Part shown: positions 1 through 8,249 of the stretch, in pieces
Numbering within the stretch: the stretch's first letter is position 1
Layout: every line of letters starts with the position of its first letter
DNA from: Deltaproteobacteria bacterium
Lineage (GTDB): Bacteria > Desulfobacterota > Syntrophia > Syntrophales > Smithellaceae
Length of the DNA stretch: 39,905 nt
Direction: 5' to 3'
Assembly: GCA_012729055.1 (NCBI GenBank)
Contig: JAAYDW010000043.1
Span: 1 to 39,905, forward strand
The notes under the pieces: generated by a model
What the model saw: the letters and a program-made list of their open reading frames with translations, nothing else
Database searches by the model: none
Told to the model about the DNA's origin: nothing
Translations under genes and position numbers: made by a program

Positions 1-64
1 AGATTTCACGTCAACAGTATACCGCATTAAAAAGAACTACAAACACTGAGCAAAGTTTATACCA

Positions 65-138
65 GCCGTCGGGACGGCGCCGGGCTGCGGCAGGGAGAAA
101 AGCGGTTTCCCGGTTGCTTTACGGGCATTCCCCTGCCG
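65..138. repeat. inverted-repeat / foldable segment
   Basis: CGGCAGGG at 88-95 is the exact reverse complement of CCCTGCCG at 131-138. This 8-bp stem encloses about 35 bases that contain a smaller CCCG/CGGG pairing. A GCCG/CGGC hairpin lies just to the left (65-78). I compared it by eye with the cobalamin, TPP and c-di-GMP riboswitch consensus boxes and found no match. It may be a structured leader of a leftward transcript, or simply GC-rich palindromic sequence. Confidence 0.35.
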
Positions 139-290
139 AATGCATTTCATAGCCAAACGAATCCGCAGGCTTAAAGCCCCGGGATTCACAGCGCTGCAAA
201 AGGCGCAATGACGGGAAAATTTTTCCCCGCCCGGCCGAAACGTTTTCGACCATGAGTCAGTTCGACGCCGGGACGCCTTTTTTGTTTAAG

Positions 291-355
291 ATGTACACAA
301 TGATGTATCATTAGTATACGTCCCGTGACACGTCCGGTGTTTAACATGTACACAT
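291..355. promoter_or_regulatory. possible operator repeats
   Basis: Two exact copies of ATGTACACA start at 291 and 346, 55 bases apart. The inverted repeat AATGAT-GT-ATCATT (299-312) overlaps the end of the first copy. This local AT-rich patch differs from its GC-rich surroundings and could bind a regulator. No promoter with good spacing could be assigned to it, so the call is tentative. Confidence 0.25.
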
Positions 356-454
356 TGCCGTCTTCCGGAGGCGGTTTCGGAAAAGGCCGGCTACCCCGCC
401 GGAAGGGGCGGTGTGGCGCCGTCCGGGTCTTGCGCCGGAGGGATAGCAGCCCTT

Positions 455-853
455 TTATCTTTCACTCAGTTCCAGCAAGATACCGCCGGTTGCTTTGGGA
501 TGAACGAAGGCGATTTTCGCGCCGCCCGCGCCGTAGCGGGGCTTTTCATCGATGAGCCGGACGCCTTTGGCTTTCAGTTCGGCAAGCGCCGCCTCCAGAT
601 TGTCCACCCGCAGCGCCAGGTGCTGGATGCCTTCGCCGTTTTTCTCAATATATTTGGCAATCGGTCCGTCGGGAGAGGTGGATTCCAGAAGTTCGATTTC
701 CGAATCCCCCACGGGGAAAAAGGAAACCCGGACTTTTTGTTCGGCCACTTCCTCCACGCCCGCCTGGGGGATGCCCAGCATCTCATAAAGCTTGGCGCTG
801 TCCGCCAGATTCTTCACCGCAATGCCGATGTGATCCACTTTCAGAATGTTCAT
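455..853 (-). CDS. mce: methylmalonyl-CoA epimerase
   Basis: This 132-residue VOC/glyoxalase-fold protein would interconvert (R)- and (S)-methylmalonyl-CoA in the cytoplasm, in the propionate/succinate branch. It shows the paired VOC modules: [10 protein letters not shown] near the N-terminus (metal-ligand His8), IQHLALRV in the second half (second His) and a C-terminal LLELSER carrying the metal-binding Glu. The start at 853 is chosen because AAGGAG lies 6 bases upstream; the longer frame to 919 has no such site and adds 22 non-conserved residues. It lies downstream of meaB on the same strand, 181 bases away. The methylmalonyl-CoA mutase subunits are not in the window. Confidence 0.92.
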   Translation of the reverse strand: MNILKVDHIGIAVKNLADSAKLYEMLGIPQAGVEEVAEQKVRVSFFPVGDSEIELLESTSPDGPIAKYIEKNGEGIQHLALRVDNLEAALAELKAKGVRLIDEKPRYGAGGAKIAFVHPKATGGILLELSER

Positions 854-1034
854 GATGATCTCCTTCGTTATTTTATATCCCGCATCTTGTGGTTTGCAGG
901 GAAGGGTCTTGCCGCCCACATGGGTGGTCGCGGCCGTTCCCTGCTTCTTTGCTCGTCGTTGAATGCTCCGCTATCCTGACCGCTGGGAGCGGATTTTTCC
1001 TCCAGCCTGACAGCCTGCGGTCTATCGGCCTTTC

Positions 1035-2021
1035 CTAAAACTTCCGCCCCTTCAGACACTCGAGGACTTTCGCGGCGGCGGTGGTGGGGGTGATAACGCC
1101 CTGCTCCACGTCGGCAAGCGCATGGGCCAGGACCTCAGCCGCCGGGCTTTCGTAAAACCATTCCTGCACGCCTTCGCGCACGAGAAATTTCAGCCATTCA
1201 CGGGCCTGTTCTTTGCGCTTGGCCTGCAACTCGCCGCTTTCGGTCAGCTTGTCGCGGTGGTCGAGAATGATTTTTAAAATGTTTTCGAGCCCCGCCATCG
1301 TGAGCGAACTGCACGTCACGACCGGCGGCGTCCAGTTGGCGTAAGGCGGGGACAAAAGGTGAAACGCCGTTTCATACTGACGGCGCGCCATTTTGGCGCG
1401 GTCGATGTTGTCGCCGTCCGCCTTGTTGACGGCCACGGCGTCGGCCAGCTCCAGGACGCCCTTTTTTATGCCCTGCAGTTCATCGCCGCCGCCGGCGATC
1501 ATGAGCACGAGAAAGAAATCGACCATCGACGCGACGGTGACTTCCGACTGGCCCACGCCGACGGTTTCGACCATGACCGCGTCGAAGCCCGCCGCTTCGC
1601 ACACCAGCATGGTTTCCCGGGTTTTGCGGGCGACGCCGCCGAGGGTCTTTCCGGACGGCGAGGGGCGGATGAACGCCAGCTCGTTGACGGCCAGTTTTTC
1701 CATGCGGGTCTTGTCGGCCAGAATGCTGCCGCCCGTCTTGGGTGAGCTGGGATCCACGGCGAGCACCGCCACTCGGTAGCCTTTCTGCGTAAGCAGCGTG
1801 CCGAAGCTTTCAATGAAGGTGCTTTTGCCCGCGCCCGGCAGGCCTGTGATGCCCAGGCTGAGCGCTTTGCCGGTGTAGGGCATGAGCAGGTCGAGCAGAT
1901 GCCGCGAAAATTCCTGATCCGCGGGAAGCGCGCTTTCGATGAGGGTGATGGTTTTGGCCAGCATCCGCCGGTCCCGGTTCAGCACGCCCTGCAGGTAGGG
2001 GTCGAGATTTCTTTTTTCCAT
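1035..2021 (-). CDS. meaB: methylmalonyl-CoA mutase-associated GTPase MeaB (ArgK family)
   Basis: This 328-residue G3E-family P-loop GTPase is a chaperone that gates B12 loading and protects methylmalonyl-CoA mutase. Visible motifs are Walker A GLPGAGKST (residues 60-68), a Mg-binding VDPSSP motif, ETVGVGQSE (switch/G3 region) and NKAD (G4). Length and domain order match MeaB/human MMAA. The start at 2021 (MEKRNL) gives the usual short N-terminal helical arm. Its pairing with mce supports a propionyl-CoA/methylmalonyl-CoA function. It is separated from merR upstream by a strong hairpin, so it is probably transcribed from its own promoter. Confidence 0.93.
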   Translation of the reverse strand: MEKRNLDPYLQGVLNRDRRMLAKTITLIESALPADQEFSRHLLDLLMPYTGKALSLGITGLPGAGKSTFIESFGTLLTQKGYRVAVLAVDPSSPKTGGSILADKTRMEKLAVNELAFIRPSPSGKTLGGVARKTRETMLVCEAAGFDAVMVETVGVGQSEVTVASMVDFFLVLMIAGGGDELQGIKKGVLELADAVAVNKADGDNIDRAKMARRQYETAFHLLSPPYANWTPPVVTCSSLTMAGLENILKIILDHRDKLTESGELQAKRKEQAREWLKFLVREGVQEWFYESPAAEVLAHALADVEQGVITPTTAAAKVLECLKGRKF

Positions 2022-2218
2022 GGTCGCTTCACTTTCAAATTCGCGCCGCCTGACGGCCGATTATTCTTTTGCGCGGCAAAAAAACACGACCGGCTGCGGC
2101 GGAATTTTGTCTTGTCCGCCGGGAGGGCGTCGCTCGGGTCGGTCTCGGTTGGCGGGGATTATACCGGAAGGCGCCGGGGCAGGCAATTCAAATTTCAGGC
2201 GCAAAGCTTCAGAGAAAG

Positions 2219-2260
2219 GCCGCCAGGTTTGTGCCGGAGGGCTCCGGAAAACCTGGCGGC
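2219..2260 (-). terminator. hairpin terminator after the merR gene
   Basis: A 12-bp perfect stem (GCCGCCAGGTTT at 2219-2230, AAACCTGGCGGC at 2249-2260) encloses a smaller CCGGA/TCCGG pairing. It starts 4 bases past the merR stop codon on the minus strand. The following minus-strand sequence CTTTCTCT is only moderately T-rich. Position and stem strength make it the likely end of the ligase-ligase-merR unit. Confidence 0.7.
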
Positions 2261-2264
2261 TTGA

Positions 2265-2645
2265 CTACTTTTCAATTTTGGCGCGGACGCGTTCCTGGTA
2301 CTCGATGATTTCGTGGCGCAGGATGTCCAGATCGGCAATGCGCTCATCGAGCCTTTTGATGTGATTGCCCAGAAGCTCCAGAAGCCGCTTGAGAACCTTT
2401 TCGCTGGACTTGTCGTAGGTCCACATGGCTTCGAGCTCCTGCATTTCGGACAGCGTCATGCCCATCATCTTCAGGCGCTTGATCAGCTTCAGCCGGCGGA
2501 AATCCGCATCCGTGTAGATTCGTCGGCCCCCTTCCACGCGCTTGATGGAATTGAGCAGGCCGATTTCCTCGTAGTAGCGGATGGTCCGCTGGCTCATGTC
2601 CAGCTGTTTCGACAGTTCACCAATGGAGGTGAATTCTTCACTCAT
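2265..2645 (-). CDS. MerR-family transcriptional regulator
   Basis: This 126-residue regulator has an N-terminal winged helix-turn-helix with the MerR signature IGELSKQLDMSQRTIRYYEE (about residues 7-26), then GGRRIYTDADFRRLKLIKRLK. A C-terminal coiled coil (KVLKRLLELLGNHIKRLDERIADLD) would dimerise. There is no Cys-rich metal-binding loop, which argues against a metal sensor. MerR proteins of this kind regulate acyl-CoA metabolism in other bacteria (LiuR is the named example). The start at 2645 is preceded by GGAAG and follows the upstream ligase gene by 46 bases, so it is probably the last gene of that operon and may regulate it. The start at 2675 is possible but less likely. Confidence 0.85.
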   Translation of the reverse strand: MSEEFTSIGELSKQLDMSQRTIRYYEEIGLLNSIKRVEGGRRIYTDADFRRLKLIKRLKMMGMTLSEMQELEAMWTYDKSSEKVLKRLLELLGNHIKRLDERIADLDILRHEIIEYQERVRAKIEK

Positions 2646-2691
2646 GTTGCACTTCCGACTGTTTTGACCACCCAAACGCGCCCGCGGGCGC

Positions 2692-4245
2692 CTAGGCCGC
2701 CTTGTATAGCTGCTTCAGTTCGCGCTTCAGAATTTTACCCGACGGATTCTTGGGCAGCCGGTCGGTGATTATCACTTTTTTGGGGCATTTGAAAGCCGCA
2801 AGTTTTTCGCGGCAGTGGCCGATGAGCTCTTTTTCATCGACGGACGCGCCTTTCTTCGGCACGATCACCGCTGCGACGATTTCGATCCACTTGGGATCGG
2901 GCAGGCCGATCACCGCCGCTTCCTCGATGCCCGGATACGTGTAGAGCACTTCCTCGACTTCGCGGGACGCCACGTTTTCGCCGCCGGACTTGATCATGTC
3001 TTTTTTGCGGTCCACCACGTAGAGGTAGCCGTCCTCGTCGAAGCGGCCCAGGTCGCCGGAGTGGAACCAGCCGAACTCGAAGGCCTCGGCGGTTTTTTCC
3101 GGATCATCGAGATATCCCGTCATCACGTGTCCTGACCGGTGGACGATTTCGCCTACGGTTCCGACGGGAACGAACTTTCCATCATCGTCCATGAGGCGGG
3201 TTTCCACGTTTAGCACCGGTTTGCCGGCGGAGCCGGGTTTGAGCAGCTGATCTTCCGGCTTCAGGATGGTCGCCACCGGGCCCATTTCGGTCTGGCCGTA
3301 GTAGTTCCAGAGCTTCAGGCCGCGGAAGGTCACGGCCAGCTGCTTGATGATTTCCACCGGCATGATGCTCGCGCCGTAAGCCGCTTTCTTCAGGCTCTGA
3401 TGGTTGTAGTGCTTGAATTCCGGATGATTCAGAATGCCGATCCAGACCGTGGGCGGCGCGAACATGTGCGTGATCTGGTATTTCTCGATGAGCCGGATCA
3501 TTTCCACGGGGTCCGCCTTGTGCATGATGACGTTGGTGGCTCCAACGTACAGGTAGGGCATGAGGAAGCAGTGGAGCTGGGCGCAGTGAAACAGCGGCAG
3601 GGCATGGAGGCTCACGTCGTCGGTTTCGTACTGACCGTCGAAGATGCAGCTGAAATACTGGGACATGAGCGCCCGATGCGACAGCATTGCGCCTTTGGGC
3701 TTGGATTCCGTGCCGCTGGTGTAGGGGATCTGCACGATGTCTTCGGGGCTCACTTCCACCTGGGGTTCGTCGTAGGGCATCGTTTCGATTTCGGCGGGCA
3801 GATCGAAAAACCCCTCGGGCGTCGGCCCGTCGCCCAGCGGAATGAAACCCCATTTTTCCACCGTTTGAAATTTGTCGTGGTCTTTGGCAATAATCGGGTA
3901 AAGGATGTCTTCCACGATGAAGATGCGGGCGCCGGAATGGTTGATCACATAGGCGATTTCGTCTGCGTTCAGCATATAGTTGACCGGGACCTGGATGGCG
4001 CCGATTTTGGCGAGCCCGATCATGCTGATCGGATACAGGTGCGAGTTGTAGGCGTAAATCGCCACCCGGTCGCCCTTCTGGACGCCGTAGCGGGTCATCA
4101 AATTGGCAAACCGCCGCGACTGCCGTTCGAGATCGTAAAACGAAAGTTTCAAATCGCGGAAAATGATGGCCGTCTTGTCGCCGTACTTGGTTGCGGCCCG
4201 GCGGGCCATGTCGCCGATCGTATCGCGGTAGCAGATGTTGCTCAT
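2692..4245 (-). CDS. class I adenylate-forming acyl-CoA ligase (ligase B)
   Basis: This 517-residue AMP-dependent synthetase would activate a carboxylic acid to its acyl-CoA through an acyl-AMP. Motifs in order: IPYTSGTESKPKGAMLSH (A3, P-loop), YYGQTEMG (A5), GWFHSGDLG (A7), YVVDRKKDMIKSGGENV (A8, hinge), and PSGKILKREL with the catalytic A10 Lys. A long N-terminal domain and no transmembrane segment point to a soluble fatty- or aryl-acyl-CoA ligase; the substrate cannot be read from sequence. The start at 4245 has AGAGGA 6 bases upstream. It is second in the unit ligase A - ligase B - merR, with a 91-base gap to ligase A. The A3 motif reads TSGTESKPKG rather than TSGTTGxPKG, a mild deviation. 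Confidence 0.9.
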   Translation of the reverse strand: MSNICYRDTIGDMARRAATKYGDKTAIIFRDLKLSFYDLERQSRRFANLMTRYGVQKGDRVAIYAYNSHLYPISMIGLAKIGAIQVPVNYMLNADEIAYVINHSGARIFIVEDILYPIIAKDHDKFQTVEKWGFIPLGDGPTPEGFFDLPAEIETMPYDEPQVEVSPEDIVQIPYTSGTESKPKGAMLSHRALMSQYFSCIFDGQYETDDVSLHALPLFHCAQLHCFLMPYLYVGATNVIMHKADPVEMIRLIEKYQITHMFAPPTVWIGILNHPEFKHYNHQSLKKAAYGASIMPVEIIKQLAVTFRGLKLWNYYGQTEMGPVATILKPEDQLLKPGSAGKPVLNVETRLMDDDGKFVPVGTVGEIVHRSGHVMTGYLDDPEKTAEAFEFGWFHSGDLGRFDEDGYLYVVDRKKDMIKSGGENVASREVEEVLYTYPGIEEAAVIGLPDPKWIEIVAAVIVPKKGASVDEKELIGHCREKLAAFKCPKKVIITDRLPKNPSGKILKRELKQLYKAA

Positions 4246-4336
4246 GGAGGTCCTCTCTTTGTTTATTGGGATCAGGGTTCAAAAGGCTGGGCTGTCCGGG
4301 CTTTAAGGATGGGAGCGAAGCGCCCCACAAACAAAC

Positions 4337-5983
4337 CTAACAGCCTTCTTTATATTTCTTCTCGAACATTTCCTTGAGTTTGTATTTTTGAATCTTGCCG
4401 CTGGCCGTCATGGGATAGCCGTCGACAAATTCCCAGTACTTCGGAATTTTGTGGCGGGCGATCTTGCCCTTGCAGAAGGCGATGAACTCTTCGGCGTCGG
4501 CCGTGACGCCGTCTTTAAGCTCTATAGCCGCGAGTACCTGTTCGCCGTATTTCTTGTCGGCGATGCCCACCACCTGGACGTTGGCGACTTTCGGATGGGT
4601 GAAGAGAAATTCCTCCAGTTCACGGGGATAAATATTTTCGCCGCCCCGGATGATCATGTCCTTGATCCGGCCCGTCACCTTGAAATAGCCGTTGGTATCC
4701 ACTTTGCCCAGGTCGCCCGTATGCAGCCAGCCGTCGCGGTCGACGGCGGCGGCGGTGGCCTCCGGCATTTTGTAGTAGCCTTTCATGACGCAGGCGCTGC
4801 GCGTGACGATTTCGCCCTGTGTGTCCGGGGGCAGGTCGGCGCCGGTTTCGGGATCGATGATCTTCCCTTCGATGTCCGCGAGCAGCCGGCCGACCGTCGC
4901 GACGCGCAGTTCCACCGGATCGTCGCGGCGGGTCATGGTCATCACCGGCGCGGATTCCGTCTGGCCGAACGCGATGACGATTTCGGGGCAGTGCATTTTC
5001 GTGCGGACCTGATTCATGGCCTCGATGGGGCAGGGCGCTCCGGCCATGATGCCGGTGCGCAGGGACGTCATGTCATAGCGCGCGAACTCGGGATGGTTGA
5101 GCATGGAGATAAACATGGTCGGCACGCCGTTTACGGCCGTGCATTTTTCGCGGGCGATCGCCTCCAGCGACTGTTTGGCGTCGAAAAACTCCAGCAGCAC
5201 CATGGTCGAGCCGTGGTACAGGCAGTTGAGCGTGCTCATGACGCAGCCGAAGCAGTGAAAGACGGGAACCTGGATCAAGAGCCGGTCCTTGTCGGTCATG
5301 CCCATGACATCCCCGACCATGCGGGCGTTGTTGACGATGTTGACGTGCGTAAGCATCACGCCCTTGGGAAATCCCGTGGTGCCGGAGGTGTACTGCATGT
5401 TGATCACGTCGTCGGGGGAAAGCGACGCCATCCGGCAGTCGAGGTCGGCGTCGGAAACCGACCGGCCTCTTTCGATCATTTCCGCAAAATGAAACATGCC
5501 GGGCGTCTCGGTGCGCGATCCGATATAGACGACGTTTTTAAGCAACGGCAGGTTTGCGGACGCCAACTGCCCGGCCGGGTGCGTATCCAGTTCGGGGAGG
5601 ACGCGGCGCGCCGTGTCGTAAAAGCTGGTGTCGCGGTAGGCGTCGATCAGGAACAGCGTGGTGGAGTCCGACTGTTTGAGAATGTATTGGAGCTCATGGG
5701 ACTGGTAGTTGGTGTTGATGGTGACGAGCACGCCGCCGATCATGCCCAGGGCGGCCTGCAGATAAACCCATTCGGGAATGTTGGTCGTCCAGACGGAGAC
5801 GTGATCGCCCTTCTGCACGCCCAGCGCCATCAGGCCCTTGGCCGTCCGGCGGCACCGTTCGTGCAATTCGCGGTAGGTTAGACGGATCTGAAACTGGGGA
5901 GCAATGAGCGCCGGGTGTTCGGGAAAACGTTCGGCTGTTTCGCAAACAACATTTCCGATGGTCTTGTGGACAAACTCTGACAT
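4337..5983 (-). CDS. class I adenylate-forming acyl-CoA ligase (ligase A)
   Basis: This 548-residue AMP-binding enzyme has the canonical motifs MQYTSGTTGFPKGVMLTH (A3), AFGQTES (A5), GWLHTGDLG (A7), VTGRIKDMIIRGGENIYP (A8) and TASGKIQKYKL (A10 Lys). It resembles medium- or long-chain and cyclic-acid CoA ligases; the substrate is not determinable. The start at 5983 (MSEFVHKT) is preferred over the frame's first ATG at 6091 because GAGGTG lies 8 bases upstream and conservation begins there; the 36 extra residues look like translated leader. It is the first gene of the ligase A - ligase B - merR unit. A near-consensus promoter lies about 125 bases upstream. Confidence 0.9.
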   Translation of the reverse strand: MSEFVHKTIGNVVCETAERFPEHPALIAPQFQIRLTYRELHERCRRTAKGLMALGVQKGDHVSVWTTNIPEWVYLQAALGMIGGVLVTINTNYQSHELQYILKQSDSTTLFLIDAYRDTSFYDTARRVLPELDTHPAGQLASANLPLLKNVVYIGSRTETPGMFHFAEMIERGRSVSDADLDCRMASLSPDDVINMQYTSGTTGFPKGVMLTHVNIVNNARMVGDVMGMTDKDRLLIQVPVFHCFGCVMSTLNCLYHGSTMVLLEFFDAKQSLEAIAREKCTAVNGVPTMFISMLNHPEFARYDMTSLRTGIMAGAPCPIEAMNQVRTKMHCPEIVIAFGQTESAPVMTMTRRDDPVELRVATVGRLLADIEGKIIDPETGADLPPDTQGEIVTRSACVMKGYYKMPEATAAAVDRDGWLHTGDLGKVDTNGYFKVTGRIKDMIIRGGENIYPRELEEFLFTHPKVANVQVVGIADKKYGEQVLAAIELKDGVTADAEEFIAFCKGKIARHKIPKYWEFVDGYPMTASGKIQKYKLKEMFEKKYKEGC

Positions 5984-6109
5984 AGGAGCACCTCGCCATA
6001 AATTGTATCTTATGCACCGGATCCGCCGTCCTTTGCAAAACCCCGCGCGGCGCGGTGTATAATTCCCAATCAAGTGCTGCAATGAAACCACTTAACGTAA
6101 ACTGGGCGG

Positions 6110-6137
6110 AGTATAGCCGATTATCGAAATTTGTCAA
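6110..6137 (-). promoter_or_regulatory. sigma70-type promoter for the ligase/merR unit
   Basis: Read on the minus strand: TTGACA (reverse complement of 6132-6137), a 16-base spacer, then TATACT (reverse complement of 6110-6115). Both boxes are at or one base from consensus. Transcription would start near 6103, leaving a leader of about 120 bases before the ligase A start at 5983. The spacer is normal or short, unlike the 19-20 bp spacer usual for MerR-activated promoters. Confidence 0.7.
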
Positions 6138-6258
6138 TAAATATCTTGTCGAAGAAATAAGATGGACGAAAAAGTCTCTGCGGCCGAAAAGAGAAACCCG
6201 CGCTTTCCCGGCGTCTGTTTGGGGAAAAATTTTTTAAGGGACGTTCTGCTGTGGCCGG

Positions 6259-7632
6259 TCAGTTCTTGTCTTTTTCGGCAAGAAAGATCTGTTCAAGGCG
6301 TTTAAAGTCGATCTTGCCGGTGGCGCTCCGGCCGATGGAGGCAACGATCCTGATCCGGCGGGGCATGGCGTAGGGCTCCATCTTTTCCAGAATCAGCTTG
6401 CGCAGCTGCAGTTCGGTCAGTTCGCAGGCGACCAGCGCGGCGATGACGCTTTCGCGTCCTTTTTCGGCCGGCAGCGCGATGACGACGGCGTCGCGGACGG
6501 TGGGGAGCGTCAAAATCTTGTTTTGAACCTCGAGAAGGTCCACGCGCTTGCCGGCGACCTTGACGATGCCGTCGGCGCGCCCCAAAAGCAGGAAGCGTCC
6601 GTTTTTATCCGGCTGCACTTCGTCGCCCGTCACGCAAAAGCCTTCCTCGTCTCTTTCCATTTCCTGTGAAACGAAATCGGAGCGCACGGCCAGGCGTTTG
6701 CCGGAGAGCTTCCAGGACACGATGTCGGCGGGTTTCCAGCTTTCCGTGTTTTCGCTGATGCTGCGCGAGGCGACGCCGCCCGTTTCGGTTGAGCCGTAAA
6801 TTTCGTTGATGCCCAGACCGGTTTTTTTTAGAAAATGGGTGGCGTCGGAGCGGTTCAGGACGCCCGAGGAGGAAAAGGCGATCTTGAGCGAGGGAGCGGT
6901 AAGGTTGTCCACTTTCAGGGACCGGTAGTGAATCGGAACGCTGACCAGAACGGTGGCCTTGTGCCGGTTGATGGTGGAAATGATTTCCTGCGGGAAGGTG
7001 TAAATTTCCGGCAGGACCCGCGCCTGGGCCAGAAACGGTGTGAGCACGGAGAAAAGCAGACCGTAAATATGATAAGGCGGCACGGTGGCGAGAAAAATAT
7101 CCCGGGTCGAGAGTTCGAATTTATCGCGCAGGTACAGGGCTTCCGAAAGCAGATTGCGCGGCGATTTGGACCAGACCCGCGGTTTTCCCGTGGAGCCTCC
7201 GGTAAAGAGCTTCAAAAAAGGTTCGTCGGGATCGCGCATGCGTTCGGGATTCAGATCGGCGGGATTTCCCGGCAGCGGTGTGAGAATCTCCACACCGGGC
7301 ATATCTTCCGGATGATCGGTGATGGCTGCGTCGAAACCGACGGCTTCATACATTTCCGCAAGCGCGTGGGCGGAAAAGGAATAGGGCAGAATCAGTTTGC
7401 CGGCGCCCGCCAGAGACGCCAGGACAGAGGCGGCGATCACGGCCTTGTTTTCGGTGCACAGGCAGACGGATTTTTCCGCTGCGCGCCTGGCCAAAAGCTT
7501 TTTCAGACCGGCGGCCAGCTCGTATATTTCACCGTACGTGTTCCCCGAATAGGTGAACTCCTTCGCGCATAGCGTTTTCGACGGCGACAGGATCTTCTTA
7601 TAGGCGCTGCTAAACTGGTTTTTCGCTTCCAT
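6259..7632 (-). CDS. AMP-ligase of aryl-polyene type (starter-unit activating)
   Basis: At 457 residues this AMP-binding protein is shorter than ligases A and B and clearly different. Motifs: KLFTGGSTGKPRVWSKS (A3), EIYGSTETGGVA (A5), CVTGDEV (A7 region), LLGRADGIVKVAGKRVDL (A8) and ATGKIDFKRL (A10 Lys). Compact ligases of this kind in APE clusters (ApeH-like) activate the aryl starter acid or load it on ACP; that role here is inference from context. It is divergent from the dehydratase and ketoreductase genes, sharing a 170-base regulatory region that holds an inverted repeat (7649-7676). The start at 7632 has GGAGG about 16 bases upstream, which is a little far. Confidence 0.82.
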   Translation of the reverse strand: MEAKNQFSSAYKKILSPSKTLCAKEFTYSGNTYGEIYELAAGLKKLLARRAAEKSVCLCTENKAVIAASVLASLAGAGKLILPYSFSAHALAEMYEAVGFDAAITDHPEDMPGVEILTPLPGNPADLNPERMRDPDEPFLKLFTGGSTGKPRVWSKSPRNLLSEALYLRDKFELSTRDIFLATVPPYHIYGLLFSVLTPFLAQARVLPEIYTFPQEIISTINRHKATVLVSVPIHYRSLKVDNLTAPSLKIAFSSSGVLNRSDATHFLKKTGLGINEIYGSTETGGVASRSISENTESWKPADIVSWKLSGKRLAVRSDFVSQEMERDEEGFCVTGDEVQPDKNGRFLLLGRADGIVKVAGKRVDLLEVQNKILTLPTVRDAVVIALPAEKGRESVIAALVACELTELQLRKLILEKMEPYAMPRRIRIVASIGRSATGKIDFKRLEQIFLAEKDKN

Positions 7633-7648
7633 GCCCCGCGGGCTGCCC

Positions 7649-7676
7649 TCCGATAAATTTTTCGTTACCTATCGGA
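7649..7676. promoter_or_regulatory. candidate operator between the divergent cluster arms
   Basis: TCCGATA (7649-7655) and TATCGGA (7670-7676) are exact reverse complements with 14 bases between them. This gives a two-turn dyad in the intergenic region shared by the AMP-ligase (leftward) and the dehydratase operon (rightward). The centre-to-centre spacing of 21 bases suits a dimeric regulator. No cognate regulator gene is adjacent. Confidence 0.45.
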
Positions 7677-7752
7677 AAAAAGGAAAAAAAGCAATGCGGG
7701 TTTTTGCCGGTTTCGTCAGTCCGGAGAACCCGCTCCGACCGAATGTTTTTTG

Positions 7753-7781
7753 TTGACTTCTGCGGGGATTTCCCTTTAATT
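7753..7781 (+). promoter_or_regulatory. promoter-like sequence for the rightward cluster
   Basis: TTGACT (7753-7758), a 17-base spacer and TTAATT (7776-7781) lie just upstream of the dehydratase start at 7803. Transcription from here would begin near 7788, giving a leader of about 15 bases that begins at the AAAAAAGGA ribosome-binding site. Confidence 0.45.
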
Positions 7782-7802
7782 CGAGAAAAAAGGATTTACG
7801 CC

Positions 7803-8225
7803 ATGGTTGACATTGAATCGCTGATTCCGCATCGCAAACCGATCAGAATTATTTCCGAAGTACTCGAATTGCAGGACAACGCCGGCAGCGCCGCCGCCGT
7901 GGTCGATGAGCGCTGGCCGCTTTGCGACGGCCGGGGCGTCCGGTCGCTGGTCCTCATTGAAGCCGTCGCGCAGACGGCGGCCGTGGTGGCCGGCAATAAA
8001 CGCCGGAAAGAAGGCAAGGGAGGAACGAAGGGGTGGCTGGTCGGCATCAAATCCGCCGACTTCAAAAAGGACGTTATTCCTCTGGGCACGCGGATCACGG
8101 TTTTTACCCGCAGTTTGTACGCCATGGAACATTACGCCGTCATTGAGGGCATTGTGAAAACCGGGGACGAAGTCCTGCTGTCGGCCGTTCTTCAGGCCAT
8201 GGAACTGTCGCCGGATGCGTCGTAA
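7803..8225 (+). CDS. FabA/FabZ-like 3-hydroxyacyl-ACP dehydratase
   Basis: This 140-residue hot-dog-fold protein would dehydrate the 3-hydroxyacyl-ACP intermediate to the 2-enoyl form, creating the polyene double bonds. The N-terminus LIPHRKPIRIISEVLE matches the family opening LLPHRxPxxxxDxVxE, and VLIEAVAQTAA corresponds to the helix carrying the catalytic acid (EAxAQ). The classical GHFP His loop is not evident, as in the divergent dehydratases of APE clusters (ApeP-like). The start at 7803 has AAAGGA 8 bases upstream; a start at 7743 is possible. It is the first gene of the rightward cluster arm, 24 bases before fabG. Confidence 0.82.
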   Translation: MVDIESLIPHRKPIRIISEVLELQDNAGSAAAVVDERWPLCDGRGVRSLVLIEAVAQTAAVVAGNKRRKEGKGGTKGWLVGIKSADFKKDVIPLGTRITVFTRSLYAMEHYAVIEGIVKTGDEVLLSAVLQAMELSPDAS

Positions 8226-8249
8226 ATCAAACAAAGGAGACCGGAGGCA

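Larger units (their letters stand above)
1..454. other. non-coding region left of the epimerase gene
   Basis: No convincing gene is seen here. The stretch contains a GC-rich foldable segment (65-138), a short inverted repeat AATGAT-N2-ATCATT (299-312) and two copies of ATGTACACA (291-299 and 346-354). A minus-strand TATACT (reverse complement of 16-21) with TTTGTA 16 bases upstream could be a promoter for a leftward gene beyond the window edge. The epimerase gene ends at 455 on the minus strand, so part of this region is its 3' flank. A weak GC hairpin at 387-402, followed on the minus strand by CCTTTTCC, could terminate it. Confidence 0.5.

Noticed and set aside
88-240. A possible cobalamin riboswitch near the B12-related genes
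   Set aside because: The B12-box and conserved core segments were not found on either strand; only generic stems are present.
4388-5881. A 497-codon plus-strand open frame opposite ligase A
   Set aside because: Antisense shadow of a gene with complete adenylate-forming motifs.
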